Part shown: one piece after another, positions 1 through 10,400 of the stretch | Numbering within the stretch: position 1 is the first letter of the stretch | How the letters are laid out: each line of letters opens with the position of its first letter | Origin: Valencia hispanica | Lineage: Eukaryota; Chordata; Actinopteri; Cyprinodontiformes; Valenciidae | DNA length: 64,000 nt | Assembly (NCBI GenBank): GCA_963556495.2 | Contig: OY747707.1 | Location: forward strand, 34,554,871-34,618,870 | Direction: 5' to 3' | Notes under the pieces: generated by a model | The model's database searches: none | What the model was told of the DNA's origin: nothing | The model's input: only the letters and a program-made list of their open reading frames with translations | Translations under genes and position numbers: made by a program

Positions 1-1404
1 AGGGTTTCAACAACCAGTTTCCATGATAGTGTAGGCAATTACACAACATTTCTGCATCAAAGTCTTTGGTGGCCTTATGCAATACTGAGCTTTTCTGAGA
101 AACATAATTAGAAATTTTAATTTCTTATAAGCTATCACTGTCATTTTGAACAGAAATAAAAGCTTTCACTATGAGCTAAATATTTTCATTTGAGTTACTA
201 ATGTTAATTTTTTTTATAATATTCTCATTTATTGGGACATGCCTTTAAACCGCTAGTGAGGACATTTATTTTAGGCATGCTACTCAGTTATTTGTTGCAT
301 ATCTGACTAATAATTGTGTATTATAGACAGATAGATAGATAGATAGATAGATAGACCTTTATTAGTCCCAGCATAAAGTGGACAGTACAAGACAAGATAA
401 CAAACAGCAAACGTTAAGACAGACGAGATTAAAAAACAAGATTAAAAACAGTACAGATATAAATAAATAGATAGGAAAAAAGGTGTCTGTTTTTTGCTTA
501 CTAATAAACTAAAATGTTGTTCCATCCGTATTTCAGTTCTGCATTGGTGATTTGTTTTTTTGTTCCAGATGCTAAGATGATTTTTATGCCACAACATATT
601 GTGGTTAAAACAGTATTTATATGTATAAATGGTCATTTAGGAAAACTGTGGTCCTACATGGGAGTGGAAATCCGTCTCATTTGTGGCTTGAATAACTGCA
701 GCTTAAGTTATGAATGTGTGGTGTAGAGGCAGCCTAGCTATGTGATGACATCTGAGTAATGGCTGCAATAGAAATATGTAGGCTAGTTAAGGCATGTGAA
801 GAATATGATTTGTGGCCGACAAGATGCTTTGCTCTGGTAACAATCCTTTCAGGCATGAGGCATTATGGCACATGAAAACATACCGTCGACTGAAATCAGG
901 ATTGTCTGCATATCTTCGATCAAACCGCAGCTGAATCAGGTGCCTCCCAGCTGGAGCACATCAGGTTGGAGATACAAAGGAGTTGGAACTTTCTGATCAA
1001 ACCTAAGCTTTTATGAGGCAAACCTAAAACCGACTAACTTCAACACCACACAGGACAGCATTAAGGCCAGTAATTATAAACAGCCTGAATCAGATGTACA
1101 AGAATCATTAGAGCTCTGATTAAATCAACAGTGTTCACTATCCTCACCCCCAATGTTTTACAATCAAGCTTATCTTTAGCTAGGTAAAGACTTGGACTTT
1201 ATCATAGTATCTCTCTCTCTGTCTGAATTGTGGAGTCAAGGCCTTTGTGCATAATTTAGAGTTTCTAAACTCCAAATTGAAAGTCTGGTGTCTTATCAGG
1301 GTACCACCACCCGGCTGATCATGTGAGGATTAAACAAGGATAGGGAATGGAGGGATGTCATTTTATGAAGATCAGTTATACTTCTCTCTTTTTATTTTGA
1401 TCAG
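1..1404 (+). other. ARHGEF7 intron (partial)
   Basis: This is intronic sequence ending in a pyrimidine-rich tract and TCAG at 1401-1404. I searched it for the preceding PH-domain exon and did not find one. It holds a GATA microsatellite with an attached repeat tail (about 330-475); the rest shows nothing recognisable. Confidence 0.7.
330..475 (-). repeat. GATA microsatellite joined to a fish retroposon-like tail
   Basis: GATA units run from 330 to about 354, directly followed by CCTTTATTAGTCCC and an A/T-rich stretch. A GATA run next to TTTATTAGTCCC is the usual look of the reversed 3' end of a common fish retroposon. The class is a guess from that pattern; the microsatellite itself is certain. 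Confidence 0.6.
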
Positions 1405-1491
1405 GAGAAGAATGAGCGCTACCTCATGCTGTTTCCTCACGTCCTCCTCATGCTGTCTGCTAGTCCCAGGATGAGTGGTTTCATATTCCAG
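1405..1491 (+). CDS. arhgef7: ARHGEF7 exon, PH domain strands
   Basis: The 29 codons read [15 protein letters not shown] then [14 protein letters not shown], a stretch nearly invariant in PIX proteins. The acceptor is TTTTGATCAG and the donor is CAG|GTCAGA. The exon starts and ends in phase 0. Confidence 0.95.
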
Positions 1492-4400
1492 GTCAGACAT
1501 CCCTGTACATCAATCTGATTTGAAAAGCTTGATTCTTTAAACCATAACAGATAAGAAGTAGTATTTCTTTTTTGTCTTCTGTCGGTTTTTTCTTTGCAGG
1601 GAAAGCTGCCTTTGACTGGCATGATAGTGACCAAACTAGAAGACTGTGAAGCCCTTAAAAATGCCTTTGAGCTGAACGGTGAGATCACACGAAAGGAGCA
1701 ATAAAACTTAATGAACATGCAGGAAAGTGTTTTAAACCCCCCCCTCCCTTTGGATGCAGGCACAATGTTTGACCGCCTCCAGGTGGTGTGCGCGAACCAG
1801 CAGGACCTGCAGGACTGGGTGGAACACCTGACGAGACAGATCAAACACAGCGCTGCCACGGCCCCCAGCCACAAACCGCTCACTGTCCCCTGCCACACGG
1901 TCAGGAGCTAATCGTTACACACAGTCCATTTTCTTTCCATTCATCTGTCCCCAGCGTGGGGCCCAACACTGTGCCTATGTATGTCGGCTTCACACTGACT
2001 GCCATCCTAGAAATCAATATGTTGTGAACCGTTGGCTTTACATAATCTGCAGCAATCATCTGAAGTGACTGCAGCGTCGCTGTGAAGTGGTTTGTTTCTC
2101 TCATTAGAATGGCCTCTGCAAACAAAAACTGATTCGAAGTAATAAAAATGCATAAGAATCGACTTTATTGGCAGAATGTGTTGAAGTTGACTATCAATGG
2201 GATTATGAATTATTTATGATAAGCAGCATTAGGTGTTTATTAGTTGTATATCAGTTGTCAACTATGATCCGTCAATATCCTGTATTTTGAGAGGCGAGGT
2301 ACTTTGCATCTTATGCTATATTTAAAGTGTCTTACATAGCAAAGAAAAGGAATAATATAATGACTTTGTAATAAAGAGAACATTTTTTTGTTTGTTTCCC
2401 CAGCTCCCATCTCATCCTCTCACCCCATCACGGCATGCTGAGAGCAGGGCCATGACGGTGGCTCCCACCTATCACACCCTACCTCACCCATCCTCTCATG
2501 GAACATCCCACAGCACAATGACATGGGGCCCCCTGGAGCCACCAAACACCCCCAAACCCTGGAGCCTGAGCTGCCTGCGACCTGCGCCCCCACTACGGCC
2601 CTCCGCTGCACTCTGCTACAAAGAGGTGAACGACTTCTTTTCTTCTTTCTTTTTTTTTTTTTAGAAAATCCCACTTTATGCTTGCTTCATATCACAAATT
2701 CTATGGGAAGGATAATTTTTTGGTTCCCGTCCACAGGATCTCAGTAAAAGTCCGAAGAGTGTGAAGAAACTCCTTCCAAAACGCAAACCGGAGAGAAAGC
2801 AGTCTGAGGAGGAATTTGCTCTGAGGAAGAGTATGTTTACAATATTCAAGTATCAGTTTATTGTTGATACCTCTGTATTATACCCCTAACTTTATACTTG
2901 AAGTGTAATCTATGCTGTGCTTGTATTTCTCCTATTAACGGCCTTACTCCTCAAAGGTGTGAATTGGGTCTCTTCTACTCTGGTAAACATGACTTTTTTG
3001 CCGTGTGGGTCGAGGCAAGAAGCTGCAGGGATACTTTGATGGGTGCTTCTAAAAACAAAATATGTGACATATTTCTCTTTTACATATAGGAATTTTGCCA
3101 CTCTACTGTATACGTTTTTATCAATAAATAATTATGAAATAAGAGTGTGGGGAATTAAATAGTTTTCACTCTTTTGTTCGCCATCTCAGGTACGGCCGCT
3201 CTGGAAGAAGACGCCCAGATCCTGAAAGTCATTGAGGCGTACTGCACCAGCGCCAAAACCAGGCAGACTCTTAACTCCAGTAAGACAAATGAAAATCGTA
3301 TAAATGTTCATTTAGAAAAGGAGGAGAGGCTTATACTGGTGTTTGCTGTGTTCGTATGATGACCTTGAGTAAAACTGGCATTTTATTCAGTGTCATGATA
3401 TTTAAACAAAAATGTACAAAAAACCCATCAGACTTGGTCTTAATGCTTTCACTTAAAGCCGTTTTCTTCTTTTTGCTGCTTAGATAATATCCTGATTATC
3501 ACACTTGCAATATTATCAGTGGACTTTATACACAATTATATGGATTGTTATACATAGTTTATGCAAAAATGTAAAATTACCAACAGTTGCATGTAGTCAT
3601 TTTCAAATGCCACCTGGGCAAAACATCATGCTTTTTTTGTTGCCGTTCAGCTCTTTGTGGAGCAATACAAGTTGCTGGGCTCTCTGTCTTGTACGGAGAA
3701 AGCTTCTTAACAGATATGCTGCCTGTAGCTCATCAACTGTAGTTTTAAAACAGTATGATGGGAGAAGCTCCTTTAGTTTCCTCACTGAACAGTTTTTTTT
3801 TTTTTTTCTTGTAAGCTTTGAAAAGTGTTCTAGCCATTTTTCATCCATGATTGGCAATGTGTAGCAGGAGCTGGTGGGGGACAGCACCTTGTTTCACTAT
3901 TCTCCAGTATAGTTTGACAAATAAACTGCAGCAGCTTGTTTGGTACCTCAATATGAGGACTTGTACACCTACAACTGCTATGATAGGACATTTTTAGCAT
4001 GTTTATAACAGTTCCTTTTGAAAACCTTGATATATTTTGACAGCATCAATCCATGCCTTGCAGAAACATTACCAAAATTTCTACTAGGTGCTTATCTTTA
4101 ACTCTGGTATTCTGAACTTATCCTTCTAACAATATCTCCTCCCTCTCTCTTTCCCGTTTCCTCCTTTTCGGCATTTTTCTGATTTACCTTGAGTACCTTT
4201 TTTCCATATTTGTGTTTTTTTTCTTCCATACCCTGTTATAATTTCTTCCATCCTACACATCTGTCTTATCTTTTATGATTTACCATCTGTTGCATTTTGC
4301 GTACACCGTCCCCAACCCCCCTATCTTCGACTCCCCATTTCCTCCCTCCACATTTTTTGCAACACCCCCCCTTACCGTCACCCTGACCCCGGCCCCATCA

Positions 4401-7400
4401 GCCTGGCAGGGCACAGACCTGATGCACAACCATGTGCTCGCTGATATGGACCAGTCCTGTGTGGACTCGCCCGGCCGCCGCAGCAGTGTATCTCGGCCAG
4501 AACTGAGCTCTGACCTGTCTGAGGACTCTGACTACGACTCCATCTGGACCACCCACAGTTACAGGATGGGATCGGTGCCGCGAAAGAGTTGCATCTCGCA
4601 TCAGAACTAGAGAATGTATAGCCCCGCCAGGCTGTGCTATGATGTAACGTATAGTGCGCTTACCTCTTTTACTGTAGATGTATTAAAGAAATAGATTGTT
4701 TTTAATTTATCTATTTATTTTTTACATTGATTTGGGTAATTTATTGCTTTTATTTATTTTTGGACAGCTTGTTTGATGTTTTCAACATTTTCCTGTTGCC
4801 TTTCCCTTTTTTGTGCCTCCTCTCTTTCTGTAGATGTCATGCAGTAAGTGTTAGCTAATTATTGTTAATTTACCTTGAATGTGACCACTCTCCTTGTTTA
4901 AGCATATATCTGATGGACTCTGAGTGGAGAGTAAGGGAATTTCGGTATGTATTTTAAGGGAGGGAGATCTAGGGGAGGGACCGACTTTTTTTTTTTTGCT
5001 GTCTGATATTCAGATGCAATTCAAGAATGAGTGTCTTCGGTTTACCATATATTTTGTTCTTTTTCGGTATGTGGTTTTGGGGTACGTATGCACAACCATA
5101 GCACAGATGCTAAACAGGCACACACGCACACACACACGTTTAGGCCCAAATGCTTCTGCTGTCTGCAGAATAAAGCAGTTCGCAAATGCAGATTCTTGAC
5201 ATTTTACATTAAGACTTTCATGATCCAATGTTTAATTGGTGTTTCAAACCTTGGGGAGGATAAAAAAATACACACACTACTGTAGGAAAACGCAGACTTT
5301 GATAACTAAATCTGTAGCTAAGCATAAAGACCATTGATAGTCTTATTATCATTACGTCCTCTCATGGCACTTTCCAGCAGGGCATTCAGGAATATCCTGA
5401 ATGCTAATCTGAATGTTGCATTGTAACGCTAAAACCCACACATTTGTGAGTTACACTTTAAAGAGCAACTCAACCCCCTACCAGAGTCTTACTTTCCTTT
5501 TTGAAAAATGCACCAAAAGAAGGTGTTGCCTGGCAGACCAGCGAACGCGCGGGGTGAGAGGGCTGGGTGTGGTCTGCGATTGACATGTTGATAGCGGCTC
5601 GCGCTGCTGCAGTGGCACAGAGACACAGACATAGAGAAAGATGGAAAGTAATAGACGCGAGCTTCTTTGCCTGCTGCCCGGTTCACACTGTGTGTTTTTC
5701 ACCCGTCTCAAATGACTGTTTCATGCCACACTGCGAGCTCCACCGAGCTCTAGAGGTGTGTCACACTGAACAGCCAAAGATTTCAGTGGGTCAGACTGCA
5801 CGACGTCTCGCTCCAGCAGGAGGCACCAAAAGCCAGCGTCACAGAAGCATAGAATGTCACAAGCAGACCAGCACTGAATAAGCTGCTGGGGAGCACGTCA
5901 CACTGCACAGCCACAGGGCTGTATATCACACACATGCCAGCCATGATCTTCCTTCACCAGAGGAAAGGGAGGGAAGTTCTGTGGAGGAGGCATGGGTGGA
6001 GACTCATGCCTCCTTTTTATATTCCACATCGGCAGGGCAGGGCTGACGTTAGCCACACTGGCTGAGCGAGTAGCAAAGCCAGATTCAAATTCAAGTGCAA
6101 TGTAGAGTCTTAACCTGAAGAGGGCACTCCGCTGATGGTTTTTGGTAGAAAATTTATATTTTACCAAAATACCAAAAATAATGACCAGACATGTAGACAG
6201 CACTATTAGACACTCATTTATACAGTTTATCAGCAAAAAAAGTTGATTTGGGAGTGAGTTGCTCTTTAAGTTCAGCGGTAGTTTAACATTTTGCTGAAAA
6301 TATTTGATTACCGGTGAAATAATAGGCCATGTGGAGATCTGTCACTAACATCTGTCCTGGACCCTTTGATCAGAAATATTGGTCTGAATGTGTAAACGGT
6401 GCATTAAGGCTAAGGATAGGGCTGCAAACATTGTAATACCCTTTGAACTTTTTTTCTTCTTCATTTTTCCACATTGCAACCACAAACTTCAATGCATTTT
6501 ACTGTGATTTCATGTCACCAAGTTGAGCATTGTCATTCCTTCATGCTGCTGGTTGTTCTCTAACAAACTTCTGAGGCCTTCACAGGACAACTACAGTCAT
6601 GTTCAATAAATTAGAATCTGATGAGGATTGTTTGTCAGATTAAAAGTATATTTTGAAAGTAACCTTTAAGCAGATAAGAAACACACAATTAACTCCTTAA
6701 ATCTCGTCCGATGTAATCCGTGGGGTATGCAGAGCACAATGCCGGTGTTATAAAATTATGCAATATGTATTGCAATCCAAGCACTTATTGATGATGCAGA
6801 TATTTTATGGCTTGACAGGACAGCAATACATTTGTTGACATGCAGCTGTAGCCGCACCATCAGAGGTGGTCTAGGAGACATTCTGAATTACTTTTGCAGG
6901 ATGTTCCCTTTCACCTGAAGCCAATTTCCTTTAACTGCATGGCTTTTACCATTTTACAAACAAAATACATTTAATGAACAAAGTAAGGTAAAAGCACTGC
7001 GGTTGACTAATTAAAAGCAGTTGGAACAGCTGTCTTGTGGGAATATTCTGAAGGTTTGTGCTGTTTAAAAGTTTTAATGAGTTTCTTCTTGGAATGTTTG
7101 TCTGTTTTAAAAAGACAGTTCTGTCTGCATTACATCGTTCAGTGGATTAGGAGGACACTGTTTATGAGTTCCTACTGTGAGATGGTTGTGTAGATTGTTT
7201 TTGGAGCTAGTTGTACCTGTCCTGTGTATTTGTTCAGCTAATGCCCCACTGTGTGATGCAGCCACAAACAGATTGTACTGCTAGTTATGGACAGTCGTCA
7301 CGGAATCAACCAGGATCTTTGCCAGGTCTGATCAGGACCATAGTTTGGGGATTTTGAGACTTAACATCGAAAGTCAGGTATGCCAGTGATAGATAATGTG

Positions 7401-10400
7401 ATAGACCAACACAAAGTTCTGTATTCTTAAGAAGTGGAAGGAAAATAATGGATGCTTTAAAAAAAGGAAGAAAAGAAAATTGGGAAGAAAATCTGAAAGG
7501 TGTGCCGTTGTAGTTTTCCCTATTGAAATATGAGTATGCTTTGATCACAACCATTCCACTGTAGCTTTGATTGCATGTTGAGGGTTGATGTCCTACTGGA
7601 AGGTAGACCTCCAGCACCTTGTTTTGCATCCTCTACTTGCTTTTCTTTCAGGACTTCCTTGTATACAGCTCCACCTATCTTGTAATGAATACCAGGCAGA
7701 TTCCGTATTCTTGCTGAAGAAAATCACCCCCAGAGCATGAAGCTGCCACTACCTTGTTTTACAGCAGGAATAGTAAGAGAGTTTTTTTGTGTGGTATTTT
7801 GTAGGTAGAACAAAATAATTCCATTTTGGTCTCATCTGACCATAGCATTTCATCGCTTTCAAGTTTCACCAGTAGCTTTCTTTTTGCCACTTTTCCATAA
7901 AGGACAGATTTGTGGGGTGTTGGACATCTCAACAAATTTTCCCACCTGATCTGTGAATCTCTGCAGCTTCTTCAGAATGGCCCGATCACATAAAATCTTG
8001 ATAAAATATACTAAAAGCTGTGGTTGCAATGGGAAAAAGCTTAAGGGGTATGAATACTGTTGCAGTGCACTACGACTGACTACCACTTCTTGAAGAAAAT
8101 ACATCCTAAACCGTAATCTTTGAGCTTTAGAGGAAGTGATTTGATAAAACTGAAATGCCATCTGCACCATAAACCTATAAGCTTGAACTGAACTACTTTT
8201 GTCATTGATGGGGTAGCTGATAATAAATAATATGAAGAGATAATAAATATTGCCTGTAAATGCTGTTGTTTGAGATTACCCTCTATAACATTAAGCATGA
8301 AAGTAAAAGCATAGTATAAACCAGTCGGATCAAGATCATCTAAGAAACTAGCACCTATACTGATACCTAATCTAAGCGCTATGTAGTGATGCCAGCTTCT
8401 GGGGCTTTCAATTCTTTCTCACATTAATACCTATTTTTATGAAGATGTATTTTTCCAGTATCGTTATGAAAAGTACAACTTGACATCTTACAATGGGCAA
8501 AAAGAATGAATATATAAAGGGTCCATGTTGCAAAAGGATTTCTTTATTGTACGTCTAATTTTGTACACATTTTAGTATATTCTTTTCATTTGTTTCTTTA
8601 AAGTTTATATCAATGTTTACAAGATAATCTCTGGAAATATCGTTACCCTTTTCCTTTCATTTGAGTTGTATCAAAGTTTACAAGTAATAATGAAGTGTTT
8701 TAATTATTTTTGCACAATCATGTAATGGGCAAAGGGGAGTTGGGGTGTGGACTCGATTAAATTCTGTACTTTTTAGTGTCTACAAAGACTGTATGATATA
8801 ATCTTAAAGATAGACTTAAGTATTCAGTGTAATTGTAAAGTGAATACTCATTTGTAGTGTAAATGCTCACCTCTAATGGTTGGACAGTGTCGAAGAAAAA
8901 AAAAAAAAAAGAGAACCTAGAGCAAAACAAAAGAAACGAGAGACTGCAAAGACGGAGTTCATCTATTTCAACTTCAGAATGCTGTTGGAGTGGACTTGGC
9001 ATATAAAGAGCACATAATGTCCCCGTTTTTTGTAAATACTAGTTGTCTTGCTGCCAGAAAAAAAACATCTAAGAATATGGCTGTCCTATCATGTGCTGAA
9101 CATTGACAGGTGTATTCTGTGGTTTAACAAGTCAAACTCTTGGACAGACAGGGTGAAAAAACTTTTGTCTTTAGCCAACATCGTTCTCTGTGTGCTCTAA
9201 TGTTGCATTCAAGTCACACATCTAACCGTATCCTTTTGTTTTTAAAGCAGCTTTCAGTGTATTTGTTCTACACTGCTCAAGTGTTCAAAGTCCCAAATGC
9301 TGTATTATGAGTTTTAATAAATCTATCAGTTGATAGAAACTGGCGTTCTGTTGGTTTGTGAAGTTGATCTGATTGTGTTTGAAACTTTTGCCTACATTAT
9401 CATGTCTTTTTGATTTCCTCTGCCCCCTGTCTTTCTGTCATGACTAACACACTAGGGCTAACAAGCTGTCTGTATTTCTAATAAAGTCCATTCTGACTGT
9501 AATCTGAAAGTATTTCACTACTACTCGCTGACTAGTATAAGATGAGACAAAGTGAAGTAGCAGTGGTTGTTTGCTTCTCTGTTTTGTCTCAGGATCACGT
9601 CCGGAGACAGGGCTGCATATGATCATCCCCGGTGAGGAGAAAGTTTTTGTAGACGATCCAAATCACAACGGACAAAGTGTGCTGGAAGAAAAGTAAGAGT
9701 CGCTGACAGTGCTGGTCAGATGTTGACACTCTTCTTCGACATGGCCGTCATATTAATTTTCTTCGTTCACTGATGCATTTCACCCATTCTATTTTTGTGG
9801 AGGTTAAGTGATACAAAATACAACTTAAAGGATTTTTTAAAGACAGAAATTGGGTTTAAAGGTTTGAATATAATGAGAATTATCCTTATCCAGTCAGTTT
9901 AAAAAAATATGTAAACAGGGAACTTTGTATAATTAGCATGATGCGAAGACACCACACACTTTTTGTAGCTGTCAATCTTCTTGCATAATTCAGGCTCTAT
10001 TTGACCACGCTTCCTATTTAACCCAGACTTGAAAGCATAGTGTATCAGTTTTCAACAGGGTTTTGCTTAGAGCTGTCCCAGAAACTCAACATTGGTCTGC
10101 TTTTTGGGATCTTTGGTCTGCTAAACCATCAAACTCTGTCATAGTTTCAGCCATCTAGTGGTTGATTTGAGGGAACATTTAGCATTTTAGAAGGATTAAT
10201 CTGTCTTCAATAAGTACCATTGAAAGCAAAAATAAACTCTTAGGATAATGCTATCCTCCATGCTTGACAGTTGGTAAAGTGTCCTTTGGGATGAAAACTT
10301 TGACTTGACTCTCCTCTTGACTTTTTGGATGTTTGAACCCTGAGCCCCTTTCAAAGTTGGACTATGTTCAGAGACCAGTATACAAACCAGTTTAGATGAG

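Larger units (their letters stand above)
4611..9345 (+). other. Likely long 3' untranslated region of the short ARHGEF7 form (also intron of the long form)
   Basis: Candidate poly(A) signals follow the TAG at 4608-4610. ATTAAA is at 4682-4687, AATAAA at 5169-5174, and AATAAA at 9316-9321 with a GT-rich stretch after it. The 4700-4760 part has several ATTTA-type motifs, and TGTAAATA (Pumilio-type) lies at 9031-9038. A TTAA-flanked element and Tc1 pieces are inserted at about 5458-8072. Whether transcription runs to the distal signal is inferred; early polyadenylation near 4700 is equally possible. Confidence 0.5.

Noticed and set aside
1437..1898. Minus-strand open frame of 153 codons overlapping ARHGEF7 exons
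   Set aside because: It is a shadow of three real + strand PH-domain exons and their introns, with no recognisable protein.
4275..4401. In-frame extension upstream of the ISHQN exon
   Set aside because: This is the pyrimidine-rich acceptor tract. The conserved coding begins at 4402 directly after CAG, and the phase matches the exon at 3,190-3,279.
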